DNA from: Pseudo-nitzschia pungens
Lineage: Eukaryota; Bacillariophyta; Bacillariophyceae; Bacillariales; Bacillariaceae
NCBI GenBank assembly: GCA_037355855.1
Contig: CM074759.1
Location: forward strand, 4,650,001 to 4,714,000
DNA: 64,000 nucleotides
Direction of reading: 5' to 3'
The notes under the pieces are model-generated. The model had not been told where the DNA came from. It searched no databases and saw only the letters and a program-made list of their open reading frames with translations. Positions within the stretch are counted from its first letter, which is position 1, and each line of letters opens with the position of its first letter. Shown here one piece after another: positions 50,061-59,146 of the stretch. The position numbers and the translations under genes are program-made.

Positions 50061-52247
50061 ATGAAATTTTCTAGCTTCGCCGTTCTTGCTGTGGTGGCTC
50101 CGGTCGCCACTGGTTTTGCCCCTGCTCAGCGACAATTCACTACTCCCCGAACAGTTCTTCACAAGGTGGAATATGATTTGGATCTCGGTGTCGAGGAAGC
50201 ACCGAAGAAGAAGGGAGGAAAGAAAGAGGCACCAGCTCCTGCACCCGTTCCTGCTCCAGCCCCCGAACCTGAACCTGCTCCCAGGTCGAAAAAGCGATCT
50301 CCCAAGAAAGTGGAACCTGCGCCAGCACCAGAGCCCGCCCCTACCCCAGCTCCTGAACCAAAGAAGGCTAGGGCTAAAAAGGTGAAAGCCGAACCTGTCA
50401 AAACTCCTCCTCCCCCACCACTCCCTGTTGTGAAGGAGGTTGCTCCCGCGGCAACCAAGTCGTCAGCCTCCGCATCAACGAAGGCTGGAGGTGTTGCCTT
50501 GGGTGCCGCCCCTCTTGTGTTGGCACCTGTTGCAATCCTAGGTGCTGGTCGCAGCGTCCTCACCGGGACCAAGGATCGCCGTGAAAAGATCCAACAAGAG
50601 ATCGAGGAGTTCGAGAACGCCAAGCGAAAGAAGCAACTTCAAGCCGAAGTTGATGGCGGTGGTCTTGCAAAGGCCGCGGTATGTAAAGAATTGTTTCGAG
50701 AATTTGCTACGAGGAAAAATTACATCTCTTTTTTTATCTGAGCTTACGATTCATTGCTTTTAAAAAAATTCTTTTTCGAAGGGACTCTTGGGTGCTGCGG
50801 GTCTTTCTCTTGGCTTGATCGTCGCTAACCCATTCGGTGGATCAAGCAACACCCCTGCTCCAGTGAAAGCCCCTGCTGTCACAAAGCAGGCGGCAAAGAA
50901 AGATGCACCTCCTCAAGTAGCTCCTGCAGCCGCCGCGAAGAAGGTCGAGAAGAAGAAGATCAATGCCCAAAGAAAGGCCGAGTTGAAGTCTGGTTATGAT
51001 CTGTCTTTGGATGCCGAAGTGAAATCTGACGAAAAGGCTGCTGCTAAGGCAGTGAAGGAAGAAAAGGCAGCAGAGGCTGTTGTGAAGAAGGACCAAGAGG
51101 CTGCCAAAGAAGCAGCAAAGAAAGAGGAAGCTGCCCTTGAGGCTGAAAAGAAGGTAGGTCAGGAATCACAAGTGTTTATGTCTTCTGTATTCATATGTAC
51201 GCAATTATCAGTTTCAAGGAACACACTAACATGAGCACTCTATCTTGACATAATTTTTTGAAATGAACAGGCAGCCGAAGACTTGAAGAAGCAGGAAGCC
51301 GAGGCGAAGGCATTGAAAGAAGCAGAGAAGAAAGCAGCTGACGGTAAGTTCCTTCGTGAAACGAGCTGCACCTGCGGAAGTTTTGAATTTGTGGCCTAAC
51401 GATGTATTTCGCAAAATCATGACCATTGCAGAAGTAAAAGCAAAGGAGTTGGCTAAGAAGGAGAAAGAAGCTGAAGCAAAGGCGAAGGAGTTGGCAGAAA
51501 AGGAGAAGGCAGCAAAGGCTGCTGGTAAGTTTGATCGAATGGAATTTTTATCCTGGCAGGTGTTTTTCTTCACTAGCAAAAATCAACTGATCCGAATTTT
51601 TTGTTTGAATAATGTTCGCAGAGGCAAAGGCTGCTGCTGAACAAGAAAAAGCCGAAGCCAAGGCACGAGAGGACGAAGCGAAAGCTAAAGCTGCTGAAGA
51701 GAAAGCGAAGGTAAGGAAATGAAGTTCGTTAATCCGCGTAGGGCTACTCTGTGATATTACCGAACAATTTGAACTTACACACCCAATCTCTGTTCCAGGC
51801 CGCTGAAGCTAAGGCTAAGGCAGACGAGGCTGCCCAGAAGAAGGTTAAGGAAGACGAGGCCAAGGTAGGTTGATGATTGCCGATGAGAGTGAATGAAGTG
51901 TTTTTACTACGTCGGTTGGTTAAACGTTTCTCAATAAAATCCATCATTTTGAATTGAAAAAAGGCCGCTGCTGCACCGGAGGCAGCCGCACCTGCTCCGG
52001 CACCTGCTCCAGCACCTGCCCCAGCACCTGCCCCCAAGCCAGCTCCCAGCGGTGAAGCAGCTCTTGGAAAGAAACTGGGTGGTGAAACCGGTGGACGAAT
52101 TCTTCCGAAGGAAGAGATCAACCCTGCTGTGCTTGACTTGCTCAAGGTAAGGATCATGGGAAGAAGAGTGTATTTTCAATCTGAACATTCGACATGGGTC
52201 ACTTCTAACTCAAGTGCCTTTCCCCATTGGATGTACAGAAATACTAA
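50061..52247 (+). CDS. Spliced nuclear gene for a putative plastid-targeted Pro/Ala- and Lys/Ala/Glu-rich protein
   Basis: Eight exons by reading GT-AG junctions with phase continuity: 50061-50678, 50782-51153, 51271-51343, 51432-51524, 51622-51710, 51799-51864, 51964-52146 and 52239-52247 (TAA), giving 500 aa. The N-terminus MKFSSFAVLAVVAPVATG-FAP is a signal peptide followed by the FAP motif that marks diatom plastid presequences; cleavage would expose F. Then come (AP/EP)n linkers with Lys-rich blocks (residues about 50-140), two hydrophobic stretches (about 150-172; GLLGAAGLSLGLIVANPF at 207-224), a long Ala/Lys/Glu-rich helical or coiled-coil stretch (265-437), a second AP-repeat and a short C-terminal domain ending AVLDLLKKY. 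It may be a thylakoid- or envelope-anchored coiled-coil protein. No enzyme domain was recognised. Confidence 0.78.
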
Positions 52248-52479
52248 GATTGCGTTGCTGAAGCAAGAAAGTTGGACCGCGTCTGCACAGCACAAACAGA
52301 ATGTTATGACGCAACAGTTTCCACAAAATGTCGTAAATGGTGTTTACTTCATTCAACAACTAGGCTATTCTGTCTCCAAGGTCGTCATTGACCGTGGCAA
52401 GAGCAATAGAATAGACAATTTTAAAGCCACGCTATTATTATCATTCAGAAAATTTGCACGTCGTCCCTCTCCATTCATT
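52248..52479. other. Intergenic space between two convergent host genes
   Basis: 232 bp shared 3' flank; no gene seen. Confidence 0.6.
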
Positions 52480-53855
52480 CTAGTCACTTTGGCTCTCACT
52501 TGTAACAAATCCATCACCTACATCCTGCTCGTTTTGTTGCTGCCTTTCTGCTTGTGCCTGTGCGAACTTCAATGCCTGCGAAGCTTTCCATTTGAATGCG
52601 ATAGCAATAGATGAAAGCATGCATGACCAGCAAGCATAGTACAAATTTGAACCAGGGACGTCTTCTGGTAGTTCGGCGCAATGCACAATATGTTCGCGAA
52701 TATTTCCGTCGGAATCCTCCATGAAAAGGATGACGGTACAATTTGATTCACTGTCACTGATTCCCTTTGAAAGTTCGCTCTTACATTCATCTCCTTCCAT
52801 TTTGGCAGCAATTCCACCTGAAAAGAGAGCAACTCGGTTGGTGTTAAAATCGTTTGTGATCGCGATACACAGTCAAATCAAGCCGAAGCAGTGTTGCATT
52901 CGACTTACCATCGGTTGTGAAAACACTCAGGCCCACAATCCACAAAAAAATCAAAAAGAAACTACTAAATAACTCTACCCAACCCCCTTCATCAATGCTC
53001 CACTTGTTGAAGAAATCTAGGTGGGCAGCAATCCAAAATGTAGATAAAACGATTGACCCGAGCCCTAAAGCAATAGCATAAGGTGTGTTAGCCTCACTTT
53101 CGTAGGAGTTATAATTTATTCTCGCATGTAGGTTGATGCTGTTTCAGGTAATGAAAGAAAACGAAATGAAGTTCCCCAATCTTTGAGACAGGGTAGGAAG
53201 ATTTTTTCAAAATGAAACACAGTCAAAGGAATCGATACATGGTAATAAAACACTAATAAATTTCATGCCTCATATCAGTTCAACGTACATACCTACATGC
53301 GAAGGTAACGCAGGCTGAAAGAAAATGGATCCACCAGCTCTTCAGAGTGCAAGAAACTCCAGTTATCTCAGCAACTGACAAAATATCTTTCTCGGTACTC
53401 CAAAGATTGAGAGTATAGAGGCAAGCAAAAAGCGTCCCCCAAGAACTGTAGTAAATATTAGAGGCCTGATATGCAATTCCGCCAGGTTTTGTTATCACTC
53501 CGACACCTACGATCCACCATAATACCATGAATAGCAAAACAGCACCTTCTGTGAAGCCGTTTCTTGACTTCGTGTAGTGAAAATAATCGAGAAGTTTCTG
53601 ACTCCGATCCTGAATCAGAACCAGACTTGCTACGACGAAAGTCAGGACGCCGAACGCAACGACAACTTCACTTAAAGACTGTGTTCCATCCAGAGGGTCA
53701 ACATTGGATATGGATGCAAAGTTGATTGCGGAAAAAAATGTGATACTTAGATACCCAAACCATCTCTCGTTGTACTCGATATTCTCATGGTTCGTGGCAT
53801 CGCCCTCGTTGGTCGGAGATGCAATCGCGAGATTCCTTGAATTAGTTGACTCCAT
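52480..53855 (-). CDS. Spliced nuclear gene for a multi-pass membrane protein with internal duplication
   Basis: Three exons on the minus strand, 53855-53293, 53096-52909 and 52817-52480. Phases agree and the total is 1089 nt, 362 aa. It starts MESTNSRNLAIASPTNEGD. About seven or eight hydrophobic segments are visible, including WFGYLSITFFSAINFASI, LSEVVVAFGVLTFVVASLVLI, GAVLLFMVLWWIVGVGVI, SWGTLFACLYTLNLW, AIALGLGSIVLSTFWIAA, LFSSFFLIFLWIVGLSVF and CWSCMLSSIAIAF. The block LWWIVGVGVITKPGGIAYQ...NIYYSSW recurs as LWIVGLSVFTTDGGIAAK...NLYYACW, so the protein looks like two related halves. The C-terminus is a charged cytosolic-type tail. Function unknown; the topology recalls four-helix MARVEL-like proteins, but I cannot confirm this. 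Confidence 0.78.
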
Positions 53856-54038
53856 CTATTTAATGTTGCCGCTTATCTCGGTTTCTGATTCGATCGATGG
53901 TCTAAATACTTTCCGTGAAGACATGGTGATCGTTGGGAGACGAACACAGTAATCTTTAAAATTAATCTTACACATCCGAGTTCTGAAGCGCAAATCCGTC
54001 TTATTCTTCGTTCTACGAGTCCGATACTACGAGTCCGA
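53856..54038. other. 5' flank of the membrane-protein gene
   Basis: 183 bp; includes a 12-13 bp direct repeat tacgagtccgata (54014-54040 region), the second copy of which forms one arm of the palindrome flanking G1. Confidence 0.5.
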
Positions 54039-54040
54039 TA

Positions 54041-54235
54041 ACAATTGAGAGTGGTCCAGTGCGCGCCCAAAATGTAACCAATTTACATGAATTTACACTG
54101 AGCGTGCAGGGAAGGTGCACATACCATAAATAAAAATTATTCTGTAGTAGAGAAATTCCTATAACCCTTTATAGTATGGTCTTTTGTTAGTGGAAATCCC
54201 TTGTTGAAGAGCTTCACTAAACTCTTCAAAATCAT
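54041..54235 (+). repeat. Left terminal inverted repeat of G1
   Basis: Matches the reverse complement of 58385-58579, including 'accatactataaagggttatag', 'taataattttt' and 'gcaccttccctgcacgctcagtgtaaattc'-type blocks. Weaker similarity continues to about 54290. Confidence 0.85.
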
Positions 54236-54580
54236 CTATTTTTGGTGTTCGCAAAAGTTCTTTTTCCGTGTATCGGCCTTCGAAAATGTGGCTCTATCCA
54301 CAACGACAATCGAGAGCAAGATGGGTATCACACTTGCAATTATTGCCACTGTCTTGGATGGGGGAGGTTGATCTTGCATCATTGGTTGAGAGAGAGCAGC
54401 AGAGGTGAAAGCAGCAGGAGAGAGGAATTCAGCAGAGAGGGGAAATGGATCGATTACACGGCAATCGGCGTCTTATCCGGAGACTCATCCGGAGACTCGA
54501 CAATCTACCACAGCATTCAGTCCAATCGATTGAAAGTACTTACTTTGCACTGAAATTTCCTCCAAATCAGCTCTGAAACC

Positions 54581-56440
54581 ATGTCCCTCTTCATCAAAAA
54601 GGCCCCTTCTGCTCTCAGCAAGAAATCTGCCTCCAAACCTGCCCCTCGCAAGCTCGTCACTGTCAAGGAACGCCGGGAACGCCTGGAAGACCTCGATACG
54701 GACTCTGATGATAGTGGTTTGCTCAGCATCGAAACAGTTGCTCCAGATCCACCTTTTGCTGGATTGGAAGAGCTATTGAGAAAGCGCGATCCCTTCCCCA
54801 AGCCAGCAAAACAGAGCTTGATTGTTGAGTTTCTGGATGCTGATCTCTCTCGTCTTACAGAGAATGAGGGAAAAAAGACTCTGCTTGAAATTCAGCAGGA
54901 TTTGAAACACACCAAAGGAAACTCCAAGAGCTCACGACTTTGGACCAGCGACTACTTGGCAGTGCAGCTTGCTGCCATTGTACGAGCCTACGAATCCTAC
55001 CAATCTTTTGTTGCGTGCAATCGATCCACCAGAAACAAGATCCCTGCGATTGCCATGCTTGACAACCTCCTGAGCAAATTCTCCATTGAACTCGACAAAG
55101 AACGCGCCAAGAAACAGGCCGTTCTTCACGCCGAAGCCAAGAAGAAGATTGCAAAGGTCAAGAAAACTGGTGGTGTTAGACCCCAAGATGACATCGAGTT
55201 TGATAGATTTCTCTTGCTTTCTATGCCTTGTCCCAACTGCAAGCATTTCAACACCATGCATCTCCAGAGCAAAAAAGAAATCGAGGAAATCAACCAGCAA
55301 GTGGAGGACGAGTACCAAAGGAAGAAACGTCGGTACGCCGCTTATTCTGTAGCGCGTCAGCAACAAGAAAAGAAGCCCCGGAAGGGGAAGATCAAGAGTC
55401 GCGAGATCGGCTGCTTCTGTTTCAAGGTCAACTGCATGGACATGCCAAATGGAGGCAATTGTTCTCATTGTCGATACTGTGCCAGCAAAGGGAAGAACTT
55501 CCTCAACCAGAGGAGTGTATGTGCTGATTGTGATATTTGCGCCTGTGACTGTAGCATTGTGTTCTTCGAATCGGAAAGGAAGGCAATTGCTGATATGGTG
55601 GATCCGAAGAAGAAAGAGTCTGCTCCCCCCATCGGTGGAATGGCGTTGCTCCAGCGCCTCGAAGATATATACGCCTCGAAAGTCAACGAGGTGTTCCTGG
55701 AAAATCCATCAGCGTCGGAGGAACAGATAGCCAGAGACGCCCATTCCAGTACCTTCCATGAAGTTCTATCTGATCCCGTTTTCGCAAGTGCAGAAGCGAG
55801 AAAGAAACTTCAGGAAGATATGGGTCCACTGGAGACTACCACCAAGGATGGGAAGACTATCGATCAGCTCCGGGCAGAGAAGAGGGGTGTCACTCTGGAT
55901 CCCACCGGAGACTCCAGATTTTTCCGGAACAGACTCCAGGAACATCCAATGGATCCAACCAGGTTCCTCCGTAACAGCAATACGGCAAACCGGTTCTCAG
56001 AGACGCCATCTGGTGCTGTCGAAGGGATCGGATCTCGTGTCCAACCAATCAGCGTCGATGGAGCTGAATTGTTGTGTACTCCAATCAAACCAAGCCGTAA
56101 ATTGTCGAGTGAACACGAATTGTCGAGTGGTACTCCACCAACCGAATTGTCGAGTGGTACTCCACCAAGTGAATTGTCGGGTGATACTCCTCCCTTCCTC
56201 CGATCCATGAGGGAAGCAGCCAATGAGAAAGCCGACTTCCAGGAGAACTCCCAGCCCACCTTGGAGATCCTGGATCACTTGGGAGACACTCTTACTGCTG
56301 AAAATGATTCAGCAGAAGCTTCCCGGATCAAGCGCAAGGCAACTGATCTTGCCAAGCGTGGGAAAGATCCGGATGAGTGCCTCCCCAAGATGGTGGACTG
56401 GTGCAAGCGCCAGAAGATTCCGGCGAAAGACAAAAAATAA
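54581..56440 (+). CDS. Cysteine-rich 619-aa protein carried by transposon G1
   Basis: Uninterrupted single exon, MSLFIKKAPSALSKKSASK.... The basic N-terminus is followed by a charged helical region. A Cys/His pair CPNCKHFNTMH lies at about 216-226, a Lys/Arg-rich coiled segment (EEINQQVEDEYQRKKRRYAAY) at about 230-265, and a dense Cys block at about 277-325 (CFCF...C, CSHCRYC, CADCDICACDC), probably metal-binding. The C-terminal third has a Ser/Gly/Thr/Pro 8-9-residue repeat (ELSSGTPPT, near 510-535) and a basic tail. No family is recognised. Lying between the transposon ends, opposite the transposase, it may be a DNA-binding accessory protein or a captured host gene; both are inference. Confidence 0.82.
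   Translation: MSLFIKKAPSALSKKSASKPAPRKLVTVKERRERLEDLDTDSDDSGLLSIETVAPDPPFAGLEELLRKRDPFPKPAKQSLIVEFLDADLSRLTENEGKKTLLEIQQDLKHTKGNSKSSRLWTSDYLAVQLAAIVRAYESYQSFVACNRSTRNKIPAIAMLDNLLSKFSIELDKERAKKQAVLHAEAKKKIAKVKKTGGVRPQDDIEFDRFLLLSMPCPNCKHFNTMHLQSKKEIEEINQQVEDEYQRKKRRYAAYSVARQQQEKKPRKGKIKSREIGCFCFKVNCMDMPNGGNCSHCRYCASKGKNFLNQRSVCADCDICACDCSIVFFESERKAIADMVDPKKKESAPPIGGMALLQRLEDIYASKVNEVFLENPSASEEQIARDAHSSTFHEVLSDPVFASAEARKKLQEDMGPLETTTKDGKTIDQLRAEKRGVTLDPTGDSRFFRNRLQEHPMDPTRFLRNSNTANRFSETPSGAVEGIGSRVQPISVDGAELLCTPIKPSRKLSSEHELSSGTPPTELSSGTPPSELSGDTPPFLRSMREAANEKADFQENSQPTLEILDHLGDTLTAENDSAEASRIKRKATDLAKRGKDPDECLPKMVDWCKRQKIPAKDKK
56098..56195 (+). repeat. 27-bp tandem repeat in the G1 cysteine-rich gene
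   Basis: About four diverged copies of gaattgtcgagtggtactcc, encoding ELSSGTPPx. Confidence 0.85.
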
Positions 56441-57175
56441 ACTGTATTATTAGTAATTATCTATGATTAGCTGTAAATTGTCGTGTCCATTGTCCATTGC
56501 CGGTTGGTTGTTGGTTGCCGGTTGCAGGTTACTCTTGCTGGAGACATAGTGTAGTTTTTAGATGTTGCCAGCAGCAAAATTATGAGCTGCTGCTTGCTGC
56601 TGCTTGCTGCTGTTTGCTGCTGCTTGCTCTGCTGTTTGCTGCTGGAGTGGATCGATTCAGTTGTAAATCGATAGATCCACTCGTGTTTGTGTTCCGGACT
56701 TTCGTGTACCGGTATGTTCGATATCCAGACTTGTAGACCTGCAATAGTTAAAGAGAGGTCCAACACCTATGAGTCCCAGCAGTTCTTCTATACTTGGACG
56801 CGTCCGCCGACTTCAATCCCAGGAGTTCTTCTATACTTTGCGACGCCGGTCGACGTCCAAGGTTTTCTATTGTACCTATGTTCGATATCCACCAATGGAA
56901 ATGAATATAATCGATTCCCACAAGTGTTCGATACTTAACTGTGGGAGTGACGCAGGAGTGACACTGCCGGCGGCGCTATTGGTATACAATCGAAAACCTA
57001 TTACAAATAAACTGGAGCTACTCTAATTCATTATTTCTATTTTGCAACTCTGTAAAAGAAAATCTAAACAACCACTAAGAAATACAACCAAAATCGAAAT
57101 CGACCATGGTGGAGACACGACAATTGACAATCGACAATGGTGGAGACGCGACAATCGACAATGGCGCTCAGCGCT
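56441..57175. other. Non-coding centre of G1 between the convergent genes
   Basis: Contains a (gctgcttgct)n microsatellite at 56583-56646, 'gttcttctatact' direct repeats near 56780-56840 and a 27-bp repeat 'gacaatggtggagacgcgacaatcgacaatgg' at 57104-57165. No gene supported. Confidence 0.6.
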
Positions 57176-58324
57176 TCAGGGGATTACAACACCGGGGTAG
57201 GTACCATCCTCGCTGTATCCACAGTGAGCAAACGTCCCGTCGAATGGACCGATTGCTCCTGCAGCTCTGTAGATCTGTTGCTCTAGATCTACCAAATCTA
57301 GCTCCCCTCTCGTGTTGATCTTGAGGTAGTTGACTAACTGACAGATGATATACTCTGTCGGTCCATACTTGGGTTGATAGGGAGGTCGAGGGACAACATT
57401 GTATCTCGTCGGTCCGTCCCTGTCGAAAATCGTATTGTAGACAATGGGAGCAGCATGGCTGCTCAAGTTGTCCCACATAAAGACTCTCCAGTCATCTGTT
57501 TGTGGCACTCGCTGCTCTCCTTCAAAGGAAGAGCAGATAGTGCCTACAAAGGAAGCGAACGCGTCCCCTGTGGTTCCAGGGTTTCTGCTAACTCGTACCC
57601 ATCGACGAGGATGGCGGAGGCTGCCAGACAAATTGTTGGGTACAGCGGGATCTCCAGCTTCCACAGCAATAATAACTGTAAGTTTCTGCCCTTTCGCGTA
57701 GTTGCCGATACTTCGAACTCTCCGAAAACTAACTGACCAAGCGTTTCTGCGATTCAGTCGCTTTGTTTCCATGGCGAACTCGTCTATATCGATGAGGCGC
57801 TTTCTGGGGATACCAGCAATACCAGATGGCAATGGTCTGTTCCAGAACAACCATTCCTTCCGCTTGTTTGTGGGAGTGTAAGCCCGGTAAGATTCGATAC
57901 TGCATTTCTTTTGTGTTACATTAAGCTCTTGTAATCGGTGCGAGAGGAGCTGCCGGCTGTAGATTCCTCCCCCCTTGTTGTAAATAAACATTGCCATCTC
58001 ATCAAGTGTGGCCTGTGGCCAAATAACAAGACAGAGCATAAGGAGCGTCAAATCTGCACCTACCAGCTCTGTCTTGTCTTTGTTGCCAGTCATCCGTCGG
58101 GGATGAAGTTGTTTCTTCCACCGGAAGAGTGTCGCTCTTGCGACAGGTACAGGTAAGCCTGCTTCGTGATCCTCCAATATCTCTAGACGCCTCCATACTG
58201 GATATCCCTGAGCTCCTCCTCTTTTAGGATGAGGCTTCTCCTCCCTCTGTTGCCCTAACTCCCTGCTAAGTTGCAGTTTGCTACGCGCTTTGGTTCTGGT
58301 ATCTGCCGGATCCACCATGGTCAA
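57176..58324 (-). CDS. DDE transposase of G1 (IS630/Tc1-mariner-like)
   Basis: Intact 382 aa; Met at 58324, or MVDPADTRTK two codons later (58318), which matches the start seen in G2. An N-terminal helix-turn-helix-like region spans about 40-75 (WRRLEILEDHEAGLPVPVARATLFRWKK). Catalytic-type residues: first D in RLIDIDEFAMET, second D in FMWDNLSSH (the D-N-x3-H signature of the DDE_3 family), third E in YQPKYGPTEYIICQL. The spacing between the last two is about 37 residues. It would bind the inverted repeats and move the element by cut-and-paste into TA. The open frame and matched ends suggest it could still act. Confidence 0.87.
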   Translation of the reverse strand: MTMVDPADTRTKARSKLQLSRELGQQREEKPHPKRGGAQGYPVWRRLEILEDHEAGLPVPVARATLFRWKKQLHPRRMTGNKDKTELVGADLTLLMLCLVIWPQATLDEMAMFIYNKGGGIYSRQLLSHRLQELNVTQKKCSIESYRAYTPTNKRKEWLFWNRPLPSGIAGIPRKRLIDIDEFAMETKRLNRRNAWSVSFRRVRSIGNYAKGQKLTVIIAVEAGDPAVPNNLSGSLRHPRRWVRVSRNPGTTGDAFASFVGTICSSFEGEQRVPQTDDWRVFMWDNLSSHAAPIVYNTIFDRDGPTRYNVVPRPPYQPKYGPTEYIICQLVNYLKINTRGELDLVDLEQQIYRAAGAIGPFDGTFAHCGYSEDGTYPGVVIP

Positions 58325-58384
58325 GTTGTTCGGTATGTGTTCTCGTTATTGTGATGCGAAGAACTGTGGTGTCAAAAAATGTGA

Positions 58385-58579
58385 GTTTTATAAAGAGTTT
58401 AGTGAAGCTCTCAAAGAATGCGTTTCCACTAACAAAAGACCATACTATAAAGGGTTATAGGAATTTGTCTATTACAGAATAATTTTTTGGCATTGGTATC
58501 TGCACCTTCCCTGCACGCTCAGTGTAAATTCGTGTAAATTGGTTACATTTTGGGCGCGCACTGGACCAGTCTCAATTGT
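58385..58579 (-). repeat. Right terminal inverted repeat of G1
   Basis: Pair of 54041-54235. It ends ..ccagtctcaattgt-TA. Confidence 0.85.
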
Positions 58580-58581
58580 TA

Positions 58582-58593
58582 TCGGACTCGTAG
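58582..58593. other. Host arm of the palindrome flanking G1
   Basis: TCGGACTCGTAG is the reverse complement of CTACGAGTCCGA at 54027-54038. With G1 removed, the two arms and one TA form a perfect 26-bp palindrome. Confidence 0.75.
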
Positions 58594-58939
58594 TAACAAT
58601 TGAGACTGGTCGATTATGCGCCAAAAATGAACTGAATATTGAATATTCCCAAACCAAAACTGAATGGGACGGAGAACATACCAAAAATAAAAATTATTCT
58701 GTAATAGAGAAATTACTATCACCTCTTATAGTATGCTGTTTTGTTAGAGGAAACCCATTGTTCGAGTGCCTTCCCAATCTCTTCGTGAAATCACTTTTTT
58801 TGACACCACAGTTCTTCGCATCAGATAACGAGAACACATACCGAACACCTTGACCATGGTGGTGGATCCAGCAGATACCAGAGCCAAAGCCTGTAGCAAA
58901 CTGCAACTTAGCAGGGAGTTAGGGCAACAGAGACAGGAG
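58594..58939 (+). mobile_element. DNA transposon G2, left end and transposase start, cut by element B2
   Basis: TA (58594-58595) then ACAATTGAGACTGG, a diverged G1-type inverted repeat (58596-58790), and the transposase start at 58856 (MVVDPADTRAKACSKLQLS...). It lies head-to-head with G1: the two transposase genes point away from each other's ends, with about 530 bp between them. Element B2 interrupts it at ..agacaggag|. The corresponding G1 bases are gggaggagaagcc, so AGGAG (58935-58939) is the likely TSD. The rest is beyond the right edge. Confidence 0.82.
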
Positions 58940-59128
58940 TGCCATACCCCGGGTCTACTAGTGATTAGAATAGTAGTGATATGCAAATTGTGAGCTCTAG
59001 TGGTTAGTCTATCTGCTTCAGTTCTAAGAGCTCTCTGGATCGGCGATTCTATCGGCTTGCCAATTGTTTTTATCCTTATCCTTAATCCAGTCCCGTATAT
59101 ACTCGTGACTGTATTCTGGTGCACGGCA
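58940..59128 (-). repeat. 3' LTR of B2
   Basis: 189 bp, TGCC...GGCA ends, similar to the B1 LTR at 29779-29973. Confidence 0.75.
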
Positions 59129-59146
59129 TACTCCTCCATGGTACTG

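Larger units (their letters stand above)
54039..58581 (-). mobile_element. DNA transposon G1, IS630/Tc1-mariner-like, with a second gene
   Basis: About 4.54 kb bounded by TA (54039-54040 and 58580-58581), the target duplication of this superfamily. Inverted repeats of about 200 bp (54041-54235 and 58385-58579) begin ACAATTGAGA. They enclose two convergent genes: a cysteine-rich 619-aa protein (plus) and a DDE transposase (minus). Typical Tc1/mariner elements are 1-2.5 kb and carry only the transposase, so the size and second gene are unusual. Confidence 0.85.

Noticed and set aside
57176..57476. Small plus- and minus-strand frames near the G1 transposase end
   Set aside because: They lie entirely within the transposase gene in other frames.
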